A stretch of DNA of 19,407 bases from JAZNBI01 sp045586995. Its GTDB lineage: Bacteria > Bacillota > Clostridia > Oscillospirales > CAG-272. The stretch covers positions 1-19,407 of the forward strand of contig JAZNBI010000056.1 in assembly GCA_045586995.1 (NCBI GenBank). The letters run 5' to 3'. The notes under the pieces were generated by a model. The model searched no databases. It had not been told where the DNA came from and saw only the letters and a list, made by a program, of their open reading frames with translations. The position numbers and the translations under genes were made by a program. This document shows positions 7,861-14,939 of the stretch, piece by piece. Positions within the stretch are counted from its first letter, which is position 1. Each line of letters begins with the position of its first letter.

Positions 7861-9258
7861 TTATACGCTGTGAATTCCCAACTGTGCGTCGGAGTTTTCA
7901 GCATCTAAGCTATATTTTTTTGCTTTTCTGTATTCAAAGAACTTAAGTGCTACCTGCTCGAATAAAGCGTAGGACAAAACGTCCTCATCCTGCTCGATAT
8001 AGTTTGCAATCTTTTCGCGCAAGGAATCAAGCTCAGGCGCAAGTGCATCTGCAGGACGCGAGGTAATTCTCGGAGTATCTCCTATGATCTTCTTCGCAAA
8101 ATCTTCGGAGATTTCAACCGGAGTTCTACCGTATTCGCCCTTGACGATGCCTTTAAATTCCTTAGTAACCATTTTATATCTCTCACCGTTAAGCACGTTG
8201 AAAACTGCCTGAGTTCCAACTATTTGCGAAGAAGGTGTCACCAAAGGAGGATATCCAACATCTGCACGAACTCTCGGAACCTCCTCAAGAACTGCATTAA
8301 GCATATCAGACTTTCCTGCCTGCTTAAGCTGAGAAACCAAGTTTGAAAGCATTCCGCCCGGAACCTGGTAGATCAAAGCATTTACATCTACCTTAAGCAT
8401 CTTTGGATTAAGCTGTCCGTTTGCAATATATTCTTCTCTGAGCGTCGTAAAATGCTTGGTGATCTCATCGAGCTGTGAAAGATCTATACCTGTATCTCTC
8501 TGAGTACCCGCAAGTGTAGCAACTATTGCCTCCGTAGGCGGCTGAGATGTACCCATAGCCATCGGCGACATAGCGGTATCAACGATATCAACTCCTGCCT
8601 CGATAGCTTTGAGAATGGTCATAGAAGCGAGTCCCGAGGTATAGTGGGTGTGAAGCTGGATAGGAAGCTTTACAGTACCCTTCAATGCCTGTACAAGCTC
8701 AAAGGCATCATAGGGCTTGAGAAGTCCCGCCATATCCTTGATACAAATTGAATCTGCGCCCATTTCCTCAAGCTGCTTTGCATAGTTAACATAATACTCT
8801 GTTGTGAAAACAGGACCGGTTGTATAACTTATAGCTGCTTGAACGTGACCGCCCTCCTTCTTTGTAGCGTTGATAGCCGTACGAAGGTTTCTCGGGTCGT
8901 TAAGCGCATCAAATATACGCAGAATATCAATACCGTTAGCGATAGACTTTTGAACGAAATATTCAACGACATCGTCGGAATAATGACGGTATCCAAGTAT
9001 ATTTTGTCCGCGGAAAAGCATTTGCAACTTTGTGTTTTTAACGTGACTGCGAATCGTACGAAGTCTTTCCCATGGGTCTTCATTTAAAAATCTAAGACAT
9101 GAATCAAATGTTGCTCCTCCCCATGCTTCAAGGGAATGAAATCCAACTGCATCCATCTTTTCAAGGATCGGAAGCATTTGCTCGGTCGTCATTCTTGTTG
9201 CTATAAGAGATTGATGGGAATCGCGGAGCACGGTTTCCGTTATTTTAACTTTTGACAT
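7861..9258 (-). CDS. oadA: OadA-type biotin-dependent carboxyltransferase (oxaloacetate decarboxylase alpha / transcarboxylase 5S-like)
   Basis: 465 residues, last gene of the decarboxylase operon. It belongs to the HMGL-like/PYC-OADA family of TIM-barrel carboxyltransferases, which move CO2 between oxaloacetate/pyruvate and biotin. Visible motifs are TETVLRDSHQSL with metal ligand Asp13, MLFRGQNILGYRHY (80-93), ICIKDMAG with the candidate carbamylated Lys174, and the metal-binding QLHTHYTSG with His203 and His205. The conserved C-terminal PYC_OADA region (about 290-440) is present. It stops before any biotinyl domain, so biotin is supplied by the separate carrier at 10567-10950. Full OadA of Klebsiella type is near 600 residues because the biotin domain is fused. 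The start at 9258 has a GAAAGG site. Its substrate is oxaloacetate or pyruvate by family. Confidence 0.93.
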   Translation of the reverse strand: MSKVKITETVLRDSHQSLIATRMTTEQMLPILEKMDAVGFHSLEAWGGATFDSCLRFLNEDPWERLRTIRSHVKNTKLQMLFRGQNILGYRHYSDDVVEYFVQKSIANGIDILRIFDALNDPRNLRTAINATKKEGGHVQAAISYTTGPVFTTEYYVNYAKQLEEMGADSICIKDMAGLLKPYDAFELVQALKGTVKLPIQLHTHYTSGLASMTILKAIEAGVDIVDTAMSPMAMGTSQPPTEAIVATLAGTQRDTGIDLSQLDEITKHFTTLREEYIANGQLNPKMLKVDVNALIYQVPGGMLSNLVSQLKQAGKSDMLNAVLEEVPRVRADVGYPPLVTPSSQIVGTQAVFNVLNGERYKMVTKEFKGIVKGEYGRTPVEISEDFAKKIIGDTPRITSRPADALAPELDSLREKIANYIEQDEDVLSYALFEQVALKFFEYRKAKKYSLDAENSDAQLGIHSV

Positions 9259-9300
9259 TATAAAACCATACCTTTCAAGCTCACATATTTATATCACGCC

Positions 9301-9320
9301 GTCTGCGTGAGCCAGCAGAC
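9301..9320 (-). other. Short intercistronic hairpin between oadB and oadA
   Basis: GTCTGC (9301-9306) and GCAGAC (9315-9320) form a 6-bp stem, with an overlapping alternative CACGC/GCGTG pairing to its left. No U-tract follows, so it is not a terminator. It may adjust the relative stability of the mRNA parts, or be incidental. Confidence 0.3.
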
Positions 9321-9344
9321 GCTGAGTGCAAGAGAGCACGATTA

Positions 9345-10526
9345 TCAAGCAAACCAACTAAGGAAAACGCCTGCCGCAACAGCCGAACCGATAACACCGG
9401 CAACATTCGGACCCATTGCGTGCATAAGCAAAAAGTTTGATGGGTCTTCTTTCTGACCGACCTTTTGTGAAACACGCGCCGCCATAGGAACTGCGGAAAC
9501 ACCCGCCGAACCAATCAACGGATTGATTTTTCCTTTCGTAAGCCAGCACATAATTTTTGCGGTAAGAAGTCCACCTACCGTAGAAATACAAAAGGCAACA
9601 AGTCCCAACGCTATAATAAGAAGGGTTTCAAACTTTAAGAAGTTCGCTGCTTTCGCAGTTGCGCCGACTGTAAGACCTAAGAAAATCGTAATAGCGTTAA
9701 TAAGTCCGTTTTGCGCTGTCTTTGAAAGTCTGTCGGTAACTCCGCAAACGTTGAGAAGATTACCGAACATAAGACATCCGACAAGCGGAACAGCGTCCGG
9801 AATTATAAGTCCGCATACAAGTGTAACAAGAATCGGGAAAATTATTTTTTCAACCTTAGAAACCTGACGAAGTGTCGTCATTTTTATAGCGCGCTCTTTT
9901 TTAGTCGTAAGCAACTTCATAAGCGGCGGCTGTATCATAGGTATAAGCGCCATATAGCTATATGCCGCAATTGCGATAGCGCCGAGGAGTGCCGGTGCAA
10001 GTATCTTAGTAACAAGAATAGCCGTAGGTCCATCTGCACCGCCGATGATTCCTATTGCCGCAGCTTCCTGCGGAGTAAAAAATCCTGACATAAGAGCACC
10101 GGAAAACGCAACGAAAACTCCAAACTGCGCTCCTGCGCCGATAAGAAGACTTTTGGGATTCGCTATAAGCGGAGAAAAATCCGTCATAGCGCCGATTCCA
10201 AGGAATATGAGCGAAGGATATATACCGAGCTTTACACCAAGGTAAAGCAAGTCGAGAAATCCTCCGTCGTGTAAAATAGTGTCAATGTTTATTCCGGCAG
10301 GATCAAGAAACAGATCCATATGAAACAATCCTGCACCGGGAAGATTTCCGAGCAACATTCCTATTGAAATAGGCAACAAAAGCAAGGGTTCAAATTGCTT
10401 TACTATTGCAAGGTAAACAAGCACACCGACGATCGCAAACATAATAAGCGTCTTCCACCAATCGGGAGTGGAAAATAATCTCGCGATACCTGTTCCTTCC
10501 AAAAAATTATTAATACTTTCAATCAT
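9345..10526 (-). CDS. oadB: Na+-translocating decarboxylase beta subunit
   Basis: 393 residues, highly hydrophobic, with about nine membrane segments. OadB/MmdB/GcdB subunits decarboxylate carboxybiotin and couple this to Na+ export. Family hallmarks are NPKSLLIGAGAQFGVF (123-138), IGGADGPTAI with Asp165 at the position of the essential Na+/proton aspartate, the SAGVSAVPMAARVSQ loop and NFLLMHAMGPNVAGVIGSA near the C-terminus. Length is within the usual range (about 370-430). A start at 10526 has AAAGGACC about 11 nt upstream. It sits 40 nt downstream of the biotin carrier gene and 86 nt upstream of oadA. The beta subunit is shared by oxaloacetate, methylmalonyl-CoA and glutaconyl-CoA decarboxylases, so it does not decide the substrate. 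Confidence 0.95.
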   Translation of the reverse strand: MIESINNFLEGTGIARLFSTPDWWKTLIMFAIVGVLVYLAIVKQFEPLLLLPISIGMLLGNLPGAGLFHMDLFLDPAGINIDTILHDGGFLDLLYLGVKLGIYPSLIFLGIGAMTDFSPLIANPKSLLIGAGAQFGVFVAFSGALMSGFFTPQEAAAIGIIGGADGPTAILVTKILAPALLGAIAIAAYSYMALIPMIQPPLMKLLTTKKERAIKMTTLRQVSKVEKIIFPILVTLVCGLIIPDAVPLVGCLMFGNLLNVCGVTDRLSKTAQNGLINAITIFLGLTVGATAKAANFLKFETLLIIALGLVAFCISTVGGLLTAKIMCWLTKGKINPLIGSAGVSAVPMAARVSQKVGQKEDPSNFLLMHAMGPNVAGVIGSAVAAGVFLSWFA

Positions 10527-10566
10527 TTTGAATTTGCGGTCCTTTCAATTTTTTTGACGGACAAAC

Positions 10567-10950
10567 TTAATTAAGTATTACAAGCACAGTATCGGTTTGA
10601 ACTGAAGTACCGGTAGAAACCGCAACAGATGCAACTACTCCGTCGGAAGGAGCACAAATATCATTTTCCATCTTCATAGCTTCGAGCACGCAAAGCACGT
10701 CGCCCTTTGAAACCTTATCTCCGTTCTTAACATTTACTTTAATTATCGAGCCGGGCATCGGAGCTTTAACGGTCGTGCCGCCTGCAACCGATACGGGAGC
10801 GGGAGCTGCTGCGGGAGCAGGAGCGGCTGCAGGTGCGGGTGTAGCCACGGGTGCTGCGGGAGCTACGGGTGCAACTGCACCGTCGACTGAAACTTCTTCA
10901 ATAACTACGTCATAAACAACGCCGTTAACTGTAACATTATATTTTTTCAT
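10567..10950 (-). CDS. Biotin carboxyl carrier protein of the Na+-pumping decarboxylase
   Basis: 127 residues. Residues 1-25 form a small beta segment (MKKYNVTVNGVVYDVVIEE) typical of MmdC/GcdC-type carriers. A flexible Ala/Pro linker follows (about 26-54). Residues 58-127 are the biotinyl domain, with KAPMPGSI and EAMKME; Lys93 is the biotinylation site. The carrier shuttles CO2 from the carboxyltransferase to the membrane beta subunit. An AAAAGG site precedes the ATG at 10950, and the gene lies 26 nt after oadG. The Ala/Pro codon run is a GC-rich low-complexity stretch and may vary in length between strains. Confidence 0.95.
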   Translation of the reverse strand: MKKYNVTVNGVVYDVVIEEVSVDGAVAPVAPAAPVATPAPAAAPAPAAAPAPVSVAGGTTVKAPMPGSIIKVNVKNGDKVSKGDVLCVLEAMKMENDICAPSDGVVASVAVSTGTSVQTDTVLVILN

Positions 10951-10976
10951 ATCATTTTACCAACCTTTTAATATTT

Positions 10977-11378
10977 TTAATGTTTTGAATTCCAAGCAGT
11001 AAAACCGTTTGCTCTTTTGAAGGAAACCACTCTAAATCCTTTGGATTCTTGCGGTATAGATTCATCGTTTTCACGCATTGAAGCAATAGCAGCTGTAATA
11101 GCCGCAACAACTGCGCCGTAATCGTCGGCAACAGGGGCGGAAGCCGGAGTGGGAATGACCGTTTCAACGGTATTTTCAGATTTTGAAGCAACTTCCCTTT
11201 TATCGTTGCCATTAGCGAGAAGTCTTCTGAAAATCTCAACGATTCCCCAAAGTATAGCAAGAACGGAAAATATTGCTACCATGCCCAGCAATGTCATCTT
11301 CAAAGAATACATTGCGCGCTCCGAAAAATCCATACCTTCGCTTGAAAGCGAAGATACAATACCAAGTAAATTATTCAT
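10977..11378 (-). CDS. oadG: Na+-translocating decarboxylase gamma subunit (OadG/MmdD-like)
   Basis: 133 residues: a short N-terminal stretch, one membrane helix (about 29-51, TLLGMVAIFSVLAILWGIVEIF), then a charged, Ala/Pro-containing linker and a C-terminal segment with VVAAITAAIASM and GFRVVSFKRA, typical of the OadG/MmdD delta-type subunit. These small subunits hold the carboxyltransferase and carrier to the membrane pump. An AGGAGG site lies close behind the stop of the upstream gene (18 nt gap), so the two are likely translationally linked. Confidence 0.88.
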   Translation of the reverse strand: MNNLLGIVSSLSSEGMDFSERAMYSLKMTLLGMVAIFSVLAILWGIVEIFRRLLANGNDKREVASKSENTVETVIPTPASAPVADDYGAVVAAITAAIASMRENDESIPQESKGFRVVSFKRANGFTAWNSKH

Positions 11379-11396
11379 ATTTCAAACCTCCTGTTA

Positions 11397-12767
11397 TCAG
11401 AGAGGCATATTTACGTGCTTGCGCAACGGCTTATCCGACGCTTTTGCAACGAGCATCGAAAAAGCGGCGCAAATACGTTGACGAAGCTCACGAGCATCTA
11501 TAATATCATCAATTTCACCGTAATCTGCGGCTTTATACGGATTTGCGTATTCCGCCTTCCACTCGGATTCTACCTGTTCGCGAGTCTTATCGGCGCTTAC
11601 CTTATCATCCCACAGAAAAGCAACCGACGCCTCTGCAGAAAGCATTCCGATATACGAGCTATCCAACGCAAAAGCAATATCTGAGCCAATCGATTTAGAG
11701 CCCATAAGAGTATATGCGGCGCCAACCGCGTTACCTACAACAACGCTGACCTTAGCATTGCTCGCAGACGTATACGCCAACGCCAATTTTGCCAATTCCG
11801 AAGCGAAAGGTGCGGCTTCGGCATCCTTTGTTTTTTCAATTCCGTCCGAATTTACAAGCGTAAGGAATGGTATTCCAAAGCTATCTGCAAAAGAAAGCAG
11901 CTTTGATATTTTTCTTGCGCCCTTATATGTCAAAAATCCGGAATTTACATTATGTCTGCTTCCTGCAACAGCAGTAAGTATGCCGCCAAAAGAAGCAAAA
12001 CCAACAGCAGTTTCGTTTGCATAAGACGAATAGATCTCAAAGAATTTTCCGTCGTCGGCAATAGCGGCAATGAGTTCATCAAAGTCTTTACCATCAATAT
12101 CAACTACTCTATTAATATCGTCTGTTGAAATTTCAAAAGATACGCCCTCTGCATTATTCTGCGGCAATATTTCAACGAGATCGCGAATTTTTGCTATTGC
12201 TTGGTCATTGTTTTCAACCGTAATAGCAGAAATGCCGTTATCCGAAAGAAATTCACTGTCTGCGGCTTCTTTACCTGTAACAAAAGGCGGATTTACATAA
12301 AGCTTTGACGAATCCTTTGCGGTTATAACGAAATCAAACATTGATGCCGCTACCGCAGAGCTTCCTGCGCAGACTCCCGAAACGAATGCGATTTGAGGAA
12401 TGATACCGGATGCCTCGGAAACGCAATTCATAAAGCGACCGTAAGCGGCAAGCGCCGAAACTCCGTCGCATACAAATGCGCCGGAACTGTTAAACATACC
12501 GACGACAGGCGCTCCGTTACTTATTGCCATTTTATAAAGATTCTCAATTTTTTTTGCGTGCTTATCGTCAAAAGCACCCTTCATTTTTTCGCCATCCTGT
12601 GCAAATGCGAAAACCAACTTGCCACCAATCGAACCGTATCCGCAAACAACGCCTTCAAGCTCGTTTGAAGAACAATTTCTGCGAACATAAGAACCGATCT
12701 CGACAAAAGTTCCGCTATCAAACAAGGTGTTGATATCACGGACAGCAATCGTGTTCATTTTTTCCAT
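11397..12767 (-). CDS. Divergent MmdA/PccB-like acyl-CoA carboxyltransferase subunit
   Basis: 456 residues, first gene of the operon. The start is the ATG at 12767 with GGAGG 9 nt upstream (12777-12781); a TTG 45 nt further up has no ribosome site. Two crotonase-type halves (about 15-215 and 225-450) match the carboxyltransferase family of methylmalonyl-CoA decarboxylase alpha and transcarboxylase 12S: FVEIGSYV, GVVCGYGSIGGKLVFAFAQD, HAKKI, ASGIIPQI. MmdA proteins are near 510 residues; this one lacks the usual N-terminal leader with HAAGKLTARERI. Several normally invariant elements are changed: the canonical DSGGARIQEG reads NSSGAFVCDG (93-102), GPCAGGAVYSPA reads GVCAGSSAVAAS (131-142) and LVDVPGF reads LVNSDGI (304-310). 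It may use a different acyl-CoA or have become a structural subunit. Substrate unknown. Confidence 0.85.
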   Translation of the reverse strand: MEKMNTIAVRDINTLFDSGTFVEIGSYVRRNCSSNELEGVVCGYGSIGGKLVFAFAQDGEKMKGAFDDKHAKKIENLYKMAISNGAPVVGMFNSSGAFVCDGVSALAAYGRFMNCVSEASGIIPQIAFVSGVCAGSSAVAASMFDFVITAKDSSKLYVNPPFVTGKEAADSEFLSDNGISAITVENNDQAIAKIRDLVEILPQNNAEGVSFEISTDDINRVVDIDGKDFDELIAAIADDGKFFEIYSSYANETAVGFASFGGILTAVAGSRHNVNSGFLTYKGARKISKLLSFADSFGIPFLTLVNSDGIEKTKDAEAAPFASELAKLALAYTSASNAKVSVVVGNAVGAAYTLMGSKSIGSDIAFALDSSYIGMLSAEASVAFLWDDKVSADKTREQVESEWKAEYANPYKAADYGEIDDIIDARELRQRICAAFSMLVAKASDKPLRKHVNMPL

Positions 12768-12848
12768 TTTTGTGTGCCTCCGTTGGGTATGATCCTTCTT
12801 TATTTTTGCCAAATAGCAAATGGAACCATTCTCCCCGATTATATGAAT

Positions 12849-12877
12849 ATGATATCATAAATTTAATTTAATGTCAA
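12849..12877 (-). promoter_or_regulatory. Sigma-A promoter of the decarboxylase operon
   Basis: On the minus strand TTGACA (12877-12872), a 17-nt spacer and TATCAT (12854-12849), with TGA just before the -10 (extended -10). The predicted start near 12842 gives a leader of about 75 nt before the first gene. No riboswitch-like fold was recognised in that leader. Confidence 0.8.
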
Positions 12878-12949
12878 TAGAAACACCCCAAAAAAAGCAT
12901 AAAATATGTCATATTATTACAATATTTTAAGTTCATTTTTCCAATAAAA

Positions 12950-12992
12950 AAGGACTGCTGAAATGAACACAAAGTGTTACGCAACAGTCCTT
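12950..12992 (-). terminator. Terminator of the aldolase/sugar-kinase genes
   Basis: AAGGACTG (12950-12957) pairs with CAGTCCTT (12985-12992), with an inner AACAC/GTGTT stem (12966-12970, 12974-12978). On the minus strand the stem runs into TTTTTTATT. It lies 35 nt past the kinase stop. The rest of 12878-12949 is AT-rich and shows nothing further. Confidence 0.8.
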
Positions 12993-13027
12993 ATAATTAA
13001 ATTACAAAAATGCGATTTGAAAAAAAA

Positions 13028-14026
13028 TTATGCAAGCGTTTTCGCAAGCGCGCGAACCTTTTCAATAGCTTCTACACTTCCCGTGCTTTCCATTGAACGC
13101 AAAGAAGCTGCGGCAACTGCATTTCCGTCTGCAATCGCGCTTTCAAGAGATTCGTCGTTATATGCTGCCAGAAGCACACCCGCACAAAATGCGTCGCCCG
13201 CGCCCGTGGTATTAACTATAAATCCTTTCGGTAGCTTTAAACTCGGAACTTCAACGAGATTATCGTTTTCATCAATACCGAATCCACCCTCGGGACAATG
13301 GATAACGACCCAACGACGAACACCCAACGAACGAAGCTTTTTGAGCACATCGGGAATCAGTTCTCTTTTCAAAGCACCGTCCGGGCTTCTGAGCTCAACG
13401 CCAACCACGCGTCCGGCTTCAATTTCGTTTGCTATAAAATAATCGGTATATTTTAATGCAGGAGGTATAATCGTTAAATATCGATTTCCGACTTCGCTTA
13501 CAACGTCAATAGATGTACGAACACCGGCATCCTGTATCTTTTTAAGCAATCTTGCCGCCTTTGTTCCGTATTCGGCATCCGAAGCATCAAGTTCCTTGAG
13601 CAGGAGCAAATATCCGAGATGGAACAGCTTGCAATCAAGAGCACCTATATCAACGTCCTCAACAGTAAACGTATCGCAAGCTCCGCCGTATGTAAAGAAA
13701 GTACGTGTGAGGTCTTTTTTTGAAAGATAAACATCGGTGAACGACGTAGTTCCGCGTCTTATAATATTTGACGTGTCAATATTTTTATACTCAGAGAATT
13801 TTTCGAGTATCTTATCACCGTTCGTATCTTCTCCGATCACGCCGAAAAACTGCAATTTCAAATCAGGGTCAAGTATAGCCAAATCCAAGCCGGTATTACA
13901 TACCAAACCACCCGTTGCATATCTCATATCTTCAATTTGACAAAGCTCAGAAGCTTTTGGAAATGCTTTGATGGTTTTTATAACATCCATTATAAGATTC
14001 CCGGCAACTCCAATTCCTTTTTCCAT
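13028..14026 (-). CDS. PfkB-family carbohydrate kinase
   Basis: 332 residues from the ATG at 14026, which has AAAGGAG (14032-14038) overlapping the aldolase stop codon; the frame is open further up to 14077 but that part lies inside the aldolase gene. This is a ribokinase/PfkB fold: an N-terminal GIGVAGNLIMDV strand, the ATGGLVCNTG glycine motif (about 37-46), an Asn-Glu metal motif in FIANEIEAG, and the C-terminal signature NTTGAGDAFCAGVL with catalytic Asp278. The family phosphorylates sugars with ATP. Pairing with a class II aldolase suggests that it makes the aldolase's bisphosphate substrate (fructose-1-P or tagatose-6-P to the bisphosphate, or a 2-deoxy-5-keto-gluconate type step). The exact sugar cannot be read from sequence. 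Translation is probably coupled to the aldolase. Confidence 0.87.
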   Translation of the reverse strand: MEKGIGVAGNLIMDVIKTIKAFPKASELCQIEDMRYATGGLVCNTGLDLAILDPDLKLQFFGVIGEDTNGDKILEKFSEYKNIDTSNIIRRGTTSFTDVYLSKKDLTRTFFTYGGACDTFTVEDVDIGALDCKLFHLGYLLLLKELDASDAEYGTKAARLLKKIQDAGVRTSIDVVSEVGNRYLTIIPPALKYTDYFIANEIEAGRVVGVELRSPDGALKRELIPDVLKKLRSLGVRRWVVIHCPEGGFGIDENDNLVEVPSLKLPKGFIVNTTGAGDAFCAGVLLAAYNDESLESAIADGNAVAAASLRSMESTGSVEAIEKVRALAKTLA

Positions 14027-14036
14027 AAAATCTCCT

Positions 14037-14906
14037 TTATTTACCGGAAAATACTTTAAGAGCTTTAAAGACGTCATCCTTCATAGCAGAAACAGCTCTC
14101 AAAGCCACGTCGTGATATAACAATTTTCCATTATTTTCTTTAACAAGCTCTTCGGTTGCCTTGCCGCCCGCTAAAGCCATATACGTATAATAGTTGATCT
14201 TTCTTATTCCTGCGGCAATAACACGCTTATAATCCTCGGTGCTTACGCCCGAACCGCCGTGCATGACCAAAGGAGTGGAAATTTTAGATGCTATGCTTGA
14301 AACAACATCAACGTTAATATTCGGTTTTTGCGTGTAAACTCCGTGAACGGTACCAAATGAAATTGCCAAAGCGTCTACCTTAGTAAGCTCGGCAAAACGA
14401 GCCGCAGAATCCGGATCTGTATAGAAAGCTGAACTGTCAAGCTTCGAAGCTGCTTCTTCATCAATACTTTCGCCGCCAACACTGCTTGGCATTGCACCTA
14501 TTTCCGCTTCGACCTGAACCCCCATAGCATGCGCCGCAGCAACTACAGACGCAGTTTCCGCCACATTAACGTCAAACGGCTTTACAGATGCGTCATACAT
14601 AACAGATGTAACGCCAAGGCGAATTGCGCGAAGAACATAATCTCGGTCAGAACCGTGATCAAGATGAACACATACCGGAACCTTTGCAAGCTTTGCAGCC
14701 ACAAGGAACATCGGTATAATTTTTTCCATCTTGGCAATGTTCATATCCTCATGTGCCTGAGAATGTTGAAGAATAAGAGGCACATTTAATTCTTCCGCAG
14801 CCATAACGGCGGCTTCTGCCATTTCCAAGGTTGTGCAGTTTATCGCGCCAATAGCAGTATTGGTATCATTGGCAACTTTTAAAACGTCATTTAATGTTGC
14901 AAGCAT
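14037..14906 (-). CDS. Class II ketose-bisphosphate aldolase
   Basis: 289 residues, the usual length for KbaY/GatY/IolJ-type enzymes. Motifs are CVHLDHGSD with catalytic Asp83 and Zn ligand His84, QVEAEIG with Glu135, ISFGTVHG with His188, and VMHGGSG with His216. It cleaves a ketose bisphosphate to dihydroxyacetone phosphate and an aldehyde in the cytoplasm. The phosphate-binding segment reads KINYYTYMAL (236-245) where fructose and tagatose enzymes commonly have KxNxxT/D-type sequences, so the natural substrate may be unusual. The start at 14906 has AGGAGA 5-6 nt upstream. It lies 33 nt downstream of the secreted GGC-tail protein gene with no convincing terminator between them, and its stop overlaps the ribosome site of the kinase. 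Confidence 0.9.
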   Translation of the reverse strand: MLATLNDVLKVANDTNTAIGAINCTTLEMAEAAVMAAEELNVPLILQHSQAHEDMNIAKMEKIIPMFLVAAKLAKVPVCVHLDHGSDRDYVLRAIRLGVTSVMYDASVKPFDVNVAETASVVAAAHAMGVQVEAEIGAMPSSVGGESIDEEAASKLDSSAFYTDPDSAARFAELTKVDALAISFGTVHGVYTQKPNINVDVVSSIASKISTPLVMHGGSGVSTEDYKRVIAAGIRKINYYTYMALAGGKATEELVKENNGKLLYHDVALRAVSAMKDDVFKALKVFSGK

Positions 14907-14939
14907 ATTTTTCTCCTAATTGACAACTAAAAAACAGAA

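Noticed and set aside
9281..9591. Short minus-strand frames overlapping the end of oadB
   Set aside because: They are alternative-frame readings of oadB with basic, implausible composition and no ribosome site.
12768..12812. TTG start adding 15 residues to the MmdA-like protein
   Set aside because: It would include the ribosome site itself; the ATG at 12767 with GGAGG is far better.
12768..12848. Riboswitch in the leader of the decarboxylase operon
   Set aside because: The leader of about 75 nt is short and shows no recognisable aptamer or terminator/antiterminator pair.
14027..14077. Earlier start for the PfkB kinase
   Set aside because: It lies inside the aldolase coding sequence and has no ribosome site, whereas the family-typical GIGVAGN begins right after the ATG at 14026.
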